From contig WGMA01000042.1 of NCBI GenBank assembly GCA_016125285.1, positions 124,001 to 188,000 of the forward strand: a stretch of 64,000 nt of DNA, in the 5' to 3' direction. Below, in pieces: positions 25,791 to 33,073 of the stretch; within the stretch, counting starts at the first letter, position 1, and every line of letters starts with the position of its first letter. This DNA comes from Phycisphaera sp. (GTDB taxonomy: Bacteria; Planctomycetota; Phycisphaerae; Phycisphaerales; Zrk34). The notes under the pieces are model-generated. The model was not told where the DNA came from and did not search any database. It worked only from the letters and a program-made list of their open reading frames with translations. Position numbers and translations under genes: made by a program.

Positions 25791-26831
25791 ATGACCGAAG
25801 ACGAGTCGATCCAGTCGAAAGGCGGAAACGCGAGGGCCAAGAAACTCTCTCCAGAGCGCAGGAGCGAGATCGCTAAGAAGGCGAATATGGCTAGGTGGGC
25901 AAAGCGCAGAGTTGAAAACGCCGCAGAGAACAACTTGCCTGATGGCGAGTTGCCCGAAGCTGCCTACAAGGGGTTTCTTCGCGTCATGGGGGTTGAGGTT
26001 CCGTGCTACGTGCTCAACACGGGGCAGAGGGTGATTGGCCGAACATCAGCCACAGAGATGCTGACGGGGATCAAGGGCGGTGGAGCACTCGAGAAATACA
26101 TAGGGGTTTCATCGCTTAAGCCTTTTATCAACAAAGACTTGGTCCTCGAGCAAATGATTGGCTTTCGCCTTCCAGAGGTGGAGGGGTTGGACAGGGACGT
26201 AAAGGGGCTTCCGGCGGATGCATTCATTGATATCTGTCGCGGATTTGTTGCGGCGATGGAGGCAAGCAACGATCCAGGCTCTAAGATTAAGTTGACGCAG
26301 CGCCAAACCGAGATGGCGTTGAACGCCAGTGTGTTTCTGGCCGCATGCGCGAAGGTCGGCTTGGACGCCCTCATTGACGAGGCCACAGGGTATCAATACG
26401 AGCGGGCGGAAGACGCTCTTGAGGTTAAGCTACGCGCGTATCTCACAGACGAGATGCGAAAGTGGGAGAAGACATTTCCGGACGAGTTGTGGCGCGAGTT
26501 TGCACGGCTAACGAATTGGAAGGGGACGGTTACGCAGCGCCCAAAGTATTGGGGCAAACTTGTCATGGAATTGGTCTACGAATACCTAGACAAGGATGTT
26601 GCTGATTGGTTGCGTGAGAACGCTCCGAGGCCGAGAAAGGGCCAGAACTATCATCAGTGGCTTAGTGATCAATATGGCCTCAAGAAGCTGGTCGAGCATA
26701 TCTGGAAGCTGATTGGCGTGGCCAGCACATGCGAGAGCATGTCAGAGTTGAAGCAGCGCATGGCAGAGCTTTATGGGCGCGTCCCGGTTCAATACACGTT
26801 GTTCCTCCCGCCCCTGCCTCGCCGAGAATGA
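25791..26831 (+). CDS. P63C-domain protein carried by the element
   Basis: 346 residues. The N-terminus has a basic helix pattern common in phage and plasmid proteins (GGNARAKKLSPERRSEIAKK, 11-30). A middle segment reads VEVPCYVLNTGQRVIGR (about 69-85). The C-terminal part (about 225-315) matches what I recall of the P63C domain, with RPKYWGKLVMELVYEYL, then KGQNYHQWLSDQYGLKKLVE. That domain occurs in phages and mobile elements and its biochemical role is not known to me. It has its own promoter and a strong ribosome-binding site, and is followed by a 12-bp hairpin and then the tRNA-like gene. It could affect the tRNA, transposition or host response; none is shown. Confidence 0.75.
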   Translation: MTEDESIQSKGGNARAKKLSPERRSEIAKKANMARWAKRRVENAAENNLPDGELPEAAYKGFLRVMGVEVPCYVLNTGQRVIGRTSATEMLTGIKGGGALEKYIGVSSLKPFINKDLVLEQMIGFRLPEVEGLDRDVKGLPADAFIDICRGFVAAMEASNDPGSKIKLTQRQTEMALNASVFLAACAKVGLDALIDEATGYQYERAEDALEVKLRAYLTDEMRKWEKTFPDELWREFARLTNWKGTVTQRPKYWGKLVMELVYEYLDKDVADWLRENAPRPRKGQNYHQWLSDQYGLKKLVEHIWKLIGVASTCESMSELKQRMAELYGRVPVQYTLFLPPLPRRE

Positions 26832-26859
26832 ACAAGACCCGGCATTTGCCGGGTCTTGT
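26832..26859 (+). terminator. Hairpin between the P63C and tRNA-like genes
   Basis: Perfect 12-bp stem, ACAAGACCCGGC (26832-26843) with GCCGGGTCTTGT (26848-26859), loop ATTT. It starts directly after the P63C stop and ends three bases before the tRNA-like gene. There is no U-tract, so it may be a weak terminator or a processing signal that frees the tRNA 5' end. Confidence 0.6.
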
Positions 26860-26862
26860 GTG

Positions 26863-26947
26863 GCTCCCGTGGCGAAACTGGTAAACGCAGCCGATCTGGG
26901 GTCGGCCAACCGGGCAGGTTTTGCGGGTTCGAGTCCCGCCGGGAGCA
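26863..26947 (+). tRNA. Class II tRNA-like gene, anticodon UGG, inside the element
   Basis: 85 nt that fold as a full cloverleaf. The acceptor is 7 bp perfect (GCTCCCG/CGGGAGC) with discriminator A and no encoded CCA. The D stem is GCG/CGC with GG in the loop. The anticodon stem is GCCGA/TCGGC with loop TCTGGGG. A 16-nt variable arm has a 4-bp stem (AACC/GGTT). The T stem is GCGGG/CCCGC with loop TTCGAGT. The long variable arm and A73 resemble tRNA-Leu, but the anticodon is UGG (proline codons) and position 33 is C instead of the near-universal U. It may be an unusual decoder, a non-decoding tRNA mimic, or a decayed tRNA-Leu, although all stems are intact. Confidence 0.75.
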
Positions 26948-26992
26948 GTCTCATTATACCGGGGGTCGGGGTTTTCGGCCAGATTTACCCCT

Positions 26993-27014
26993 TTGCGTCA
27001 AGTACATACTTCCG
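26993..27014. repeat. Right terminal inverted repeat of the IS1595-family element
   Basis: 22 bp, the exact complement of 24313-24334, beginning TTGCGTCAAGTACATACTTC. Inward of this the ends are only partly similar. Confidence 0.92.
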
Positions 27015-27022
27015 TTTATGTT
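27015..27022. repeat. Target-site duplication, right copy
   Basis: TTTATGTT, identical to 24305-24312. Its last T is the first base of the TATAAT box downstream. Confidence 0.9.
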
Positions 27023-27027
27023 ATAAT
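27022..27027 (+). promoter_or_regulatory. -10 box left adjacent to the inserted element
   Basis: TATAAT with a start about 35 nt before the AAGGGGAGAG ribosome-binding site region of the next gene. The matching -35 (TTGTCG) now lies 2.7 kb away on the other side of the element. No good -35 is seen in the terminal repeat at the required distance. Confidence 0.5.
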
Positions 27028-27068
27028 TTTGTTCGGTATATGACAGTTCTCACAACAAGGGGAGAGAA

Positions 27069-27578
27069 ATGGCTTTACACGACCTGAAGGACGTGGCGCA
27101 GGTGCTCGAGGTGACCCGGCGGTGTCGGGCCGACGCGCCGGAAGGAACGATGGCCCAGACGCTCGATCAGCACATCCTGTGCATGGTCGAGCAACTGATC
27201 ATCCTCGTCGACTGCGACGACCGCATCCGCAATCACCGGCGCGATAACCCGCCGCCCGCCGAGGCCGCGCCGCCGCGCGCGGATCGTCGCCACTTGCGCG
27301 TCGATATCGACCATGACATCGACGCCACCCCGTTTAGCGACCGCCCGCAGGGCGGTGCGCTCCGCGACAACCCGCACGTGCACGCCCTCGAAGACGACTC
27401 CACCGACGCGCCACCCCCTCCCCCCCGGTACGAAATCGCGCGACACGCCCGCGATGACCACCATGACCCCGTCGATGACCACGACGACGCCGTCGACGAC
27501 CCCAAACCGACCCAATCGCCACCCAACCCGGCCCCGCGCTCGCACCACAGGCCGCCCGACAACGGTCGACACGCCTGA
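27069..27578 (+). CDS. Small protein with low-complexity His/Asp/Pro tail
   Basis: 169 residues. The first 60 or so look folded and helical (LKDVAQVLEVTRRC, then DQHILCMVEQLIILVDCDDR). The remainder is disordered, rich in Asp, His, Pro and Arg. A very strong AAGGGGAGAG site at 27057-27066 precedes the ATG, which makes it credible. A 30-bp REP-like repeat (27329-27358) lies within the frame and encodes PFSDRPQGGA in the tail. Its promoter seems to have been split by the IS1595-family element. The following gene, 117 bp on, is a microcompartment shell protein. No family recognised. Confidence 0.6.
   Translation: MALHDLKDVAQVLEVTRRCRADAPEGTMAQTLDQHILCMVEQLIILVDCDDRIRNHRRDNPPPAEAAPPRADRRHLRVDIDHDIDATPFSDRPQGGALRDNPHVHALEDDSTDAPPPPPRYEIARHARDDHHDPVDDHDDAVDDPKPTQSPPNPAPRSHHRPPDNGRHA
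27329..27358. repeat. REP-like 30-bp repeat, copy 2, inside a coding region
   Basis: Identical over 30 bp to 24209-24238, with the same 7-bp hairpin ACCGCCC/GGGCGGT. This copy is read through in frame by the gene at 27069-27578 without disrupting it. Confidence 0.7.
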
Positions 27579-27695
27579 CAACCCGAGATCGCACGCCCGA
27601 TCACAGCGCCGCCGCTGTCGCCCACGACGCGGACAAGCTATCTTCGTGCACACGACGCGGGTACGAACCCCGCAACGACGCCGGAACCGCACCGC

Positions 27696-28358
27696 ATGAT
27701 CACACACGCACTCGGCATCCTGGAGATCAACGCGCTGACGCCCGCCATGGTTGCGCTCGACGCGATGGAAAAGGCGGCCGACATCCGCGTGCGCCTCACC
27801 GAGCTCAACGACCTGGCCGGCGTGTGCACGCAGATCACCGGCGACACCGCCGCGGTCGAAGCCGCGATCGCCGCGGGCGTGGCGGTCGCCGAGCAGATGC
27901 GCATCGAGTACGTCGTCCAGGTGGGCAACGGCGGGCAGGCGGGGCACGTCGGGCACGTGATCCCGCGACCCAGCGGCGACGCGGAACGATTCATCGTCGC
28001 CAAACCCGAATACACGCCGCTGATGGAATCCGAGATGGTGTGGTTCCCGAAGCGGCACGACAAGGAGAACAGCGTGGCAGACCCCAACAACTTCGCCCTC
28101 GGGTTCATCGAGACGCAGGGCTACACCGCCGTGTTCGAGGCGATCGACACCGCGTGCAAGGCGGCGAACGTCGAGGTCGTCGGCAAGGAGAAGCTCGGCG
28201 GCGGGTTCATCACCGTCGTGATCAAGGGCGACGTCGCCGCGGTCAAGGCCGCGATCGAGTCCGGCTCGGCCAAGGTCGAAGGCCTCGGCAAGCTCATCGC
28301 CGCGCACGTGATCGCCCGGCCGAGCGAGTCCGTGATGGCGCTGATGTCGAACGTTTAG
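27696..28358 (+). CDS. Tandem BMC-domain microcompartment shell protein (BMC-T type)
   Basis: 220 residues with two BMC folds. The first is at about 1-90 (ALGILEINALTPAMVALDAM) and the second at about 130-212 (ALGFIETQGYTAVFEAIDTA, then GGGFITVVIKGDVAAVKAAI). Fused pairs form trimeric, pseudo-hexameric shell tiles of bacterial microcompartments, often with a gated central pore. No BMC-H, BMC-P or signature enzyme gene is present within this window, so the rest of the shell must be elsewhere or this is an orphan. Planctomycete PVM-type compartments process lactaldehyde from fucose and rhamnose, and the surrounding genes look like deoxyhexose catabolism. It is convergent with the SGNH hydrolase gene. 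Confidence 0.85.
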   Translation: MITHALGILEINALTPAMVALDAMEKAADIRVRLTELNDLAGVCTQITGDTAAVEAAIAAGVAVAEQMRIEYVVQVGNGGQAGHVGHVIPRPSGDAERFIVAKPEYTPLMESEMVWFPKRHDKENSVADPNNFALGFIETQGYTAVFEAIDTACKAANVEVVGKEKLGGGFITVVIKGDVAAVKAAIESGSAKVEGLGKLIAAHVIARPSESVMALMSNV

Positions 28359-29107
28359 TCGGCCTGCTTCGACGTGACCGCCGTCACCGCCGCCGCGACG
28401 AGCTTGTACTTGTCGCCTTTCGCCGCGGCGTGCTCGACCGGCACGGAGCCGACCATCGTGCGGTACATCGTGTACGCCACGGCGTGCGCGCCGAGCGCCG
28501 CGGGATGCGAACCGTCGCCCGCGTACAACTCAGGGAAAAGATCCGGGTGCGACTTCTTGATCGACGCGTAGACCTCACCGACCGGCGCGATCCGCGCATG
28601 CAGCTTCGTCGCCGCGTCGCGATAGCTCTTTGACAACCTGGCCTGCATCGCCTCGAACGTCGGATTGAGTTCCTTGTTGCGCGCATCACCGTCGCGACGA
28701 CCCCACGTCATGTACATGACCGTCTTCGCGCCCGCGGCGCGGATCCGCTCGTCCAGCGACGTCGCCGAGTCCATGAAGCTCTTGACGTATTCATCGTTCA
28801 GCGAGGGCACCTGCGACTGCTCCTGCAGCACGACGAAGTCCCACTTGCCGGACGCGATCTGCTCGAGCAGCTTCGCGTCTTTTGCCCAGCGTTCGAGCCG
28901 CGCGCCGCCGGCGGTGTGCTGCTCGAGGTGATGCCCCTTGAACACGTCGACGATCGCGCTCCACGAACGATTCGTATAGCTGTTGCCGACGAACAGAATC
29001 CGCAACGCACCGGGCTTCGCGTTGTCGGGCTCGGCCGCGGCGCACGCGAACATCGGCGCGGCGGCGAGCAACGCGGTCAACAGCAGTTGGCGGCGGTTCA
29101 GCGACAT
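28355..29107 (-). CDS. Secreted SGNH/GDSL-type hydrolase
   Basis: 250 residues from ATG 29107, giving a signal peptide (about 1-24, RRQLLLTALLAAAPMFACAA) behind a GAGG box. The catalytic Ser lies in LFVGNSYTN (block I, about 41-49). The C-terminal Asp/His block reads GDGSHPAALG. The family contains esterases acting on acylated sugars and other esters. The upstream 89-residue gene is on the same strand 20 bp away, so it likely ends the minus-strand catabolic series. Its stop overlaps the shell-protein stop by four bases. Confidence 0.8.
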   Translation of the reverse strand: MSLNRRQLLLTALLAAAPMFACAAAEPDNAKPGALRILFVGNSYTNRSWSAIVDVFKGHHLEQHTAGGARLERWAKDAKLLEQIASGKWDFVVLQEQSQVPSLNDEYVKSFMDSATSLDERIRAAGAKTVMYMTWGRRDGDARNKELNPTFEAMQARLSKSYRDAATKLHARIAPVGEVYASIKKSHPDLFPELYAGDGSHPAALGAHAVAYTMYRTMVGSVPVEHAAAKGDKYKLVAAAVTAVTSKQAD

Positions 29108-29127
29108 GGAGCAACCTCGTGTTGGAG

Positions 29128-29397
29128 TCACATCAGTTCGTTGACGAGCTTCGCCAGGCCCTCGCGGTCGCGGTCGGCGATGATCTTTTCGACACGCGCG
29201 GGATTCGCCTTCGTGTGCTTCAACGCCGTCTCGACACGCTTCCACAGCGTCGCGGCCTTCTTTTCAGAGTCGCACAGGTAAAGCTCGCCGACGATATCGC
29301 CGAGCTTGTTCAGCGAGATCGTGTCGCGGTGCTCGTAGTAGCGGTTGACGATCTTACGCTGGTGATTGGTCAGGTCGCGTTTGGCCACGTGATTCAC
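29128..29397 (-). CDS. Conserved-looking small helical protein
   Basis: 89 residues, predominantly helical and basic, with no signal or membrane span (for example NHQRKIVNRYYEHRDTISLN). It begins with GTG overlapping the TGA of the amidohydrolase gene (GTGA), so it is translationally coupled to it. No family recognised. The phrase LYLCDSEKKAATLWKRVETA may be part of a helical bundle. Confidence 0.6.
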   Translation of the reverse strand: MNHVAKRDLTNHQRKIVNRYYEHRDTISLNKLGDIVGELYLCDSEKKAATLWKRVETALKHTKANPARVEKIIADRDREGLAKLVNELM

Positions 29398-30257
29398 TCC
29401 GTTGAAACGGGCAGGTTGTAGAACTCGATCGCGGTCCGGCCAAAGATACGGTCGCGCTCGTCGTCGCTCAACCCGTCGCCCAGCGCGTCGTTCAGCGCCA
29501 TGACGACCTGCTGATACGTGCCGGCCAGCGTGCTGACCGGCCAGTCCGAGCCGAACATCAGTCGCGACGGCCCGAACAGGTCCAGCGCCGTCTGCACGAA
29601 CGGCTTGAGATGCGCCGCGGTCCAGCTACGCCAGTCGGCTTCGGTGATCATGCCCGACAGCTTGCAGTATACGTTGTCGAACTTCGCCGCGGCGATCATG
29701 TCACGCCGCCACGTGTCGATCTTGCCGAGGCGGATCTCGGGCTTGGACAGGTGATCGATGACCATCGGCAGGTCGGGCAACTGCTTGGCGAGCGTGGGAG
29801 TGTGACGAAGATGCTTGGTGTAGAACAGCAGGTCGAACGGCACGCCGTGCTTTTCGAGGACCTTCAGGCCGCGGATCGTGTCGTCGCGGATGATGAAGTC
29901 GTCGTCGGGCTCGTCCTGCGTGACGTGCCGCACGCCGACGAACCGCGGGTGGTCCTTGAACTCGAGCAGCTGCCGCTCGACGTCGGGCGAGCGGAGGTCG
30001 ATCCAGCCGACGACGCCGGCGATCCACGGATGCTGCTCGGTCAGATCGAGCGCCCAGCGTGTCTCATCGACGTGATGCTGCGCCTGGACGAACACGCTGT
30101 AGTCGACGCCGGCCTTGTCGAGCAACGGACGCAGATCGTCGGGCAGGAACGTCCGACGGATCGGCAGCAGCTCGTCGGGATCCTGCCACGAATAATCGAA
30201 CGGGGCCGGCTGCGAGCGATCCCAGAAGTGCTGATGCGAATCGACGACGGGACCCAT
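29394..30257 (-). CDS. Fuconolactonase-like amidohydrolase
   Basis: 287 residues, amidohydrolase_2/COG3618-type TIM barrel. The metal-binding start is VVDSHQHFWD (4-13). Other landmarks are VGVRHVTQDEP (about 106-116), MVIDHLSKPEI (about 165-175) and the C-terminal MFGSDWPVS (about 235-243) with the conserved Asp. Members open L-fucono-, L-rhamnono- or related sugar lactones. Following a sugar dehydrogenase, this would hydrolyse the lactone to the aldonate that the UxaA-type dehydratase could use. The gene is 39 bp downstream of the zinc dehydrogenase gene on the same strand. Confidence 0.85.
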   Translation of the reverse strand: MGPVVDSHQHFWDRSQPAPFDYSWQDPDELLPIRRTFLPDDLRPLLDKAGVDYSVFVQAQHHVDETRWALDLTEQHPWIAGVVGWIDLRSPDVERQLLEFKDHPRFVGVRHVTQDEPDDDFIIRDDTIRGLKVLEKHGVPFDLLFYTKHLRHTPTLAKQLPDLPMVIDHLSKPEIRLGKIDTWRRDMIAAAKFDNVYCKLSGMITEADWRSWTAAHLKPFVQTALDLFGPSRLMFGSDWPVSTLAGTYQQVVMALNDALGDGLSDDERDRIFGRTAIEFYNLPVSTE

Positions 30258-30296
30258 ACGCGGCGCTCCAATGAGTCAGTGGCCAGGTGTCAGTTG

Positions 30297-31316
30297 TCAG
30301 GCGACCTCGATGATCGCTTTGATCACACCGGTTTCAGGCTTCGTAAACGACTCGAAGTCGCCGATCATGTCGTCGAAGCCGGTGCGGTGCGTGATCCACG
30401 GATCGGTGTTGATCTCGCCGTTTTCGATGTGCTTGATGATGCGTGTGAAGTCACGCGGCAGGGCGTTGCGGGAGCACAGCAGCGTGCCTTCGGGGCGGTG
30501 GAACACGGGATGCTTGAACGTGACGTCCTGCGTGGTGATGCCGACGTAGACGAGTCGGCCGGTCGGCGCGATGTAGCCGAACGCGTTAGACATCGAGCCG
30601 TTGTGGCCGGTCGCATCGATCACGACGTCGGGCAGGTTGCCGTCGGTCACGGCGCGCAGGTCGTCGACGATCTTGTCACTGAGCACGATCGTGTGATCGA
30701 CGCCCATGACGTCCTTGCAGAAGTTGAGGCGTGTCTGGTTCATGTCGACGACGATGGACTTCGCGCCGGCGAGTCGGACGAACTCGATGGCGGACAGGCC
30801 GATCGGGCCGGCGCCGATGACGAGGCAGTTCTCGCCGGGCTGCAGGGCGCTGCGGTCGACGGCGTGGCAGCCGATGGCGAGCGTCTCGACGAGCGCGAGC
30901 TGATCGTAGGCCAGCTTCGCGGAGGGGTGCAGCTTGTCGGCGCGGATGAGGAAGCGTTCGCAGAGTCCGCCGTCGGTCATGACGCCGATGACCTTGAGGC
31001 TGGCGCAGCAGTTCGTCGCGCCCTTGCGGCAGGCGATGCAGTCGCCGCAGTTCATGTAGGGCTCGACGCTGCAGCGGTCACCGGGTTTGACGTTGGTCAC
31101 GCCGTCGCCGACCTCGACGACCTCGACGCCGAGCTCGTGTCCGGGGATGCGCGGGTAGCTGAAAAACGGCATCTTGCCGAGGTAGCCGCTGATGTCGGTG
31201 CCGCACACACCCATGCGGTGCGTGCGGACGACGGCCATGCCGGGGCCGGGCGCGGCGGGCGCGTCGATGTTGATGCGTTCGAAGTGCTTGGGTTCTTTAA
31301 GACAGATGGCTTTCAT
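30297..31316 (-). CDS. Zinc-dependent alcohol dehydrogenase-family sugar dehydrogenase
   Basis: 339 residues from ATG 31316. Catalytic zinc ligands are in GVCGTDISG and PGHELGVEV. The structural zinc Cys cluster is CGDCIACRKGATNCC (about 94-108). The NAD(P)-binding motif is VIGAGPIGLS (about 168-177). It belongs to the medium-chain family with sorbitol, threonine and galactitol dehydrogenases. In this cluster it may oxidise the sugar or a keto-acid intermediate. The aldo/keto reductase upstream offers the same chemistry, so the two could act on different steps. Confidence 0.85.
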   Translation of the reverse strand: MKAICLKEPKHFERINIDAPAAPGPGMAVVRTHRMGVCGTDISGYLGKMPFFSYPRIPGHELGVEVVEVGDGVTNVKPGDRCSVEPYMNCGDCIACRKGATNCCASLKVIGVMTDGGLCERFLIRADKLHPSAKLAYDQLALVETLAIGCHAVDRSALQPGENCLVIGAGPIGLSAIEFVRLAGAKSIVVDMNQTRLNFCKDVMGVDHTIVLSDKIVDDLRAVTDGNLPDVVIDATGHNGSMSNAFGYIAPTGRLVYVGITTQDVTFKHPVFHRPEGTLLCSRNALPRDFTRIIKHIENGEINTDPWITHRTGFDDMIGDFESFTKPETGVIKAIIEVA

Positions 31317-31460
31317 GGAGACGTCCAGATAAGTTCGATTCTGCGCAGCGCGTGTCGGGCGAAGACACTTACATACTTGTGCGAATCCATAAGGATAGCG
31401 ACGGGGCGGCGGCCAACAATCCAATTTTGCGCAGCGGCCTCCGTGCTTGCGCACGCCGCG

Positions 31461-32420
31461 TTACTTCATCGGCAGCGGGTTGATCGGCGCGTCGGCGTTC
31501 TCCGGCAGGCACTCGACGTAGAACCAGTCGTGGATCGGCTTGAGGATCTCGAGCACCTCCGCGAGCAGGTCTTCGTCGATCGGCTCCGCGGCCCACTCGG
31601 CCCACTGCGCGATGCGGTCGGGGTTCGCCGAGCCGGTGATGCACGTGGCCATGTCGTCGTTGGCGATCGAGTACTGCAACGCGAGCTTGGCGATGTCGGA
31701 CCCGAGCTTCTTGCAGTGCGTCGCGGCCTTCGCGGCGACCTCGCGCACGGCCTCGGTCGCCTTGTGCCACGGCGGCAGCTTCGCGTCGGTCAGCAGCCGC
31801 GCGCTGAAGGGCGCGGCGTTTTCGATGCCCACGCCCTTGTCGTTGAGATACGGCACCAGGTCCGCCAGCATCGTGTTCTGCAGCGTGTAGTGGTTGTACG
31901 AGAGGATGACGTCGAGCGGTGCGCGGTCCAGCACGTACTTGAAGATCTTCATCGGGTAACCGCTGACGCCGACGAAGCGGACCTTGCCCTTGTCGATCTC
32001 CTTGCGGATCGCCGGCAGCGTCTCGTTGATGATCTGGCTCATGTCCACGAACTCGATGTCGTGGCAGATGATGCAGTCGAGGTGGTCGACGCCCATCCGT
32101 TCGAGCGAGATGTCGATCGACTCGACGACGCGTTTCGCGGAGAAGTCGAAGTGCTGCGGGGCGTATCGCCCGAGCTTGGTCTGCAGTGTGTACGAGTCAC
32201 GCGGCACGTCCCGCAGCGCGACGCCGAGCATGACCTCGCTCATGCCGCGGCCGTAGTACGCCGCGGTGTCGATGAAGCTCATGCCGCAATCGAGTGCGAC
32301 ACGGACGGCGCGCAGCGCCTCGTTGATGTCGACCTGACGGAACTCCTGGCCGAGCGACGAGGCGCCGAACGAAACGACGGGGACTTGCAGGCCGGTCTTG
32401 CCGAGCGGGCGGGTCTTCAT
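31461..32420 (-). CDS. Aldo/keto reductase, L-galactose/L-fucose dehydrogenase-like
   Basis: 319 residues, NAD(P)-dependent TIM barrel. The catalytic tetrad is visible as Asp in FIDTAAYYG (about 49-57), its Tyr, Lys in LQTKLGRY and His in CIICHDIEF. The sequence resembles plant L-galactose dehydrogenase and bacterial D-threo-aldose (L-fucose) 1-dehydrogenase. These oxidise the sugar at C1 to the lactone. With the mutarotase upstream and lactonase downstream, oxidation of a deoxyhexose to its lactone is the simplest reading. Confidence 0.85.
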   Translation of the reverse strand: MKTRPLGKTGLQVPVVSFGASSLGQEFRQVDINEALRAVRVALDCGMSFIDTAAYYGRGMSEVMLGVALRDVPRDSYTLQTKLGRYAPQHFDFSAKRVVESIDISLERMGVDHLDCIICHDIEFVDMSQIINETLPAIRKEIDKGKVRFVGVSGYPMKIFKYVLDRAPLDVILSYNHYTLQNTMLADLVPYLNDKGVGIENAAPFSARLLTDAKLPPWHKATEAVREVAAKAATHCKKLGSDIAKLALQYSIANDDMATCITGSANPDRIAQWAEWAAEPIDEDLLAEVLEILKPIHDWFYVECLPENADAPINPLPMK

Positions 32421-32576
32421 GACGGCGTCCTTACTGATTGCTGCATCGAAGAGGGATTGCAGATAGCAAATTGATCATGGCGGATTGTCTGACGCGTGGC
32501 GGACTTACACGATGCACGTAACCGGACAAACCCGTGTTCATCTTGCAATGTCCAATTTGCAATTTGCAATTCCCTG

Positions 32577-33026
32577 TCACGTGTTCGTTCTCACACCGAT
32601 CGTGAGCAGCAGATTGGCCCAGGTCTGCGTTTCAGCGGTCTGGATCGTCAGCACGAGATCGGGCGTCTTGACCGTGTCGTAGAACGCCCATTTCTCGATC
32701 GGCGTCAGCTCGATGCCGAGCTTCGCGGCCTTGATGATGCGGCGGTAGTCGGCCCAGATCGGCGGGTCTTCGCTGAGCGCGTACTCGCCTTCGGTCTGGT
32801 ACATCATCGTGTTCGCCTCCTCGACGGGGATCGCGGTGAGCAGGGCTTCGAGCGCCTGCGTGCACGAGACGACGCCGGGCGTGAGGTTCAGCGAGACGAG
32901 CTCGGCGTTGGGCCCGAGCGTGGTGGACGCGGGGTAGTGGCCGTCGGCGATGAGCACCTTGGCGTGGTGCCCGGCGCGTCCGAGCACCTCGTTGATCTTC
33001 GGATGAATCAGTGTGTGCTTGAGCAT
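32577..33026 (-). CDS. RbsD/FucU-family sugar mutarotase
   Basis: 149 residues from ATG 33026, the usual family length. The conserved start is MLKHTLIHPKINEVLGRAGH, with catalytic VLIADGHYPAS (about 29-39) and the C-terminal WANLLLTIGV. The family interconverts anomers of ribose or L-fucose. FucU members prefer fucose, which fits the neighbours, and the GHxxxVLIADGHYP pattern is shared by both subfamilies. The epimerase gene lies 47 bp upstream on the same strand. Confidence 0.87.
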   Translation of the reverse strand: MLKHTLIHPKINEVLGRAGHHAKVLIADGHYPASTTLGPNAELVSLNLTPGVVSCTQALEALLTAIPVEEANTMMYQTEGEYALSEDPPIWADYRRIIKAAKLGIELTPIEKWAFYDTVKTPDLVLTIQTAETQTWANLLLTIGVRTNT

Positions 33027-33073
33027 GTTGAACGTCTCCGTCGCGTGCGGGCGACCGTCGAGTCGGCCGGGGA

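Larger units (their letters stand above)
24313..27014. mobile_element. IS1595-family insertion element with P63C and tRNA-like cargo
   Basis: 2702-bp element bounded by perfect 22-bp terminal inverted repeats (24313-24334 begins CGGAAGTATGTACTTGACGC; 26993-27014 is its exact complement) and flanked by the 8-bp duplication TTTATGTT. From left to right it holds a 42-residue membrane ORF and a 60-residue acidic ORF (minus), the transposase (minus), a divergent control region, a P63C-domain gene (plus), a hairpin and a tRNA-like gene (plus). Ordinary IS1595 elements of the basic type are roughly 1 kb with the transposase only, so this is a cargo-bearing form. The perfect ends and duplication imply recent insertion. 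Its base composition is visibly less GC-rich than the flanks, particularly in the P63C gene and the control region. Confidence 0.92.

Noticed and set aside
26960-27004. A -35 box supplied by the right end of the element for the downstream TATAAT
   Set aside because: At 16-18 bp spacing the sequence is CAAGTA or close to it, which is a poor match.
27075-28307. A 410-codon minus-strand open frame across the 27069 gene and the shell-protein gene
   Set aside because: The plus-strand genes have a strong ribosome-binding site and two clear BMC domains; the minus frame has neither.
29610-32474. A 954-codon plus-strand open frame across the dehydrogenase and reductase genes
   Set aside because: It opposes three recognisable enzymes and its product has no signal, membrane span or motif.
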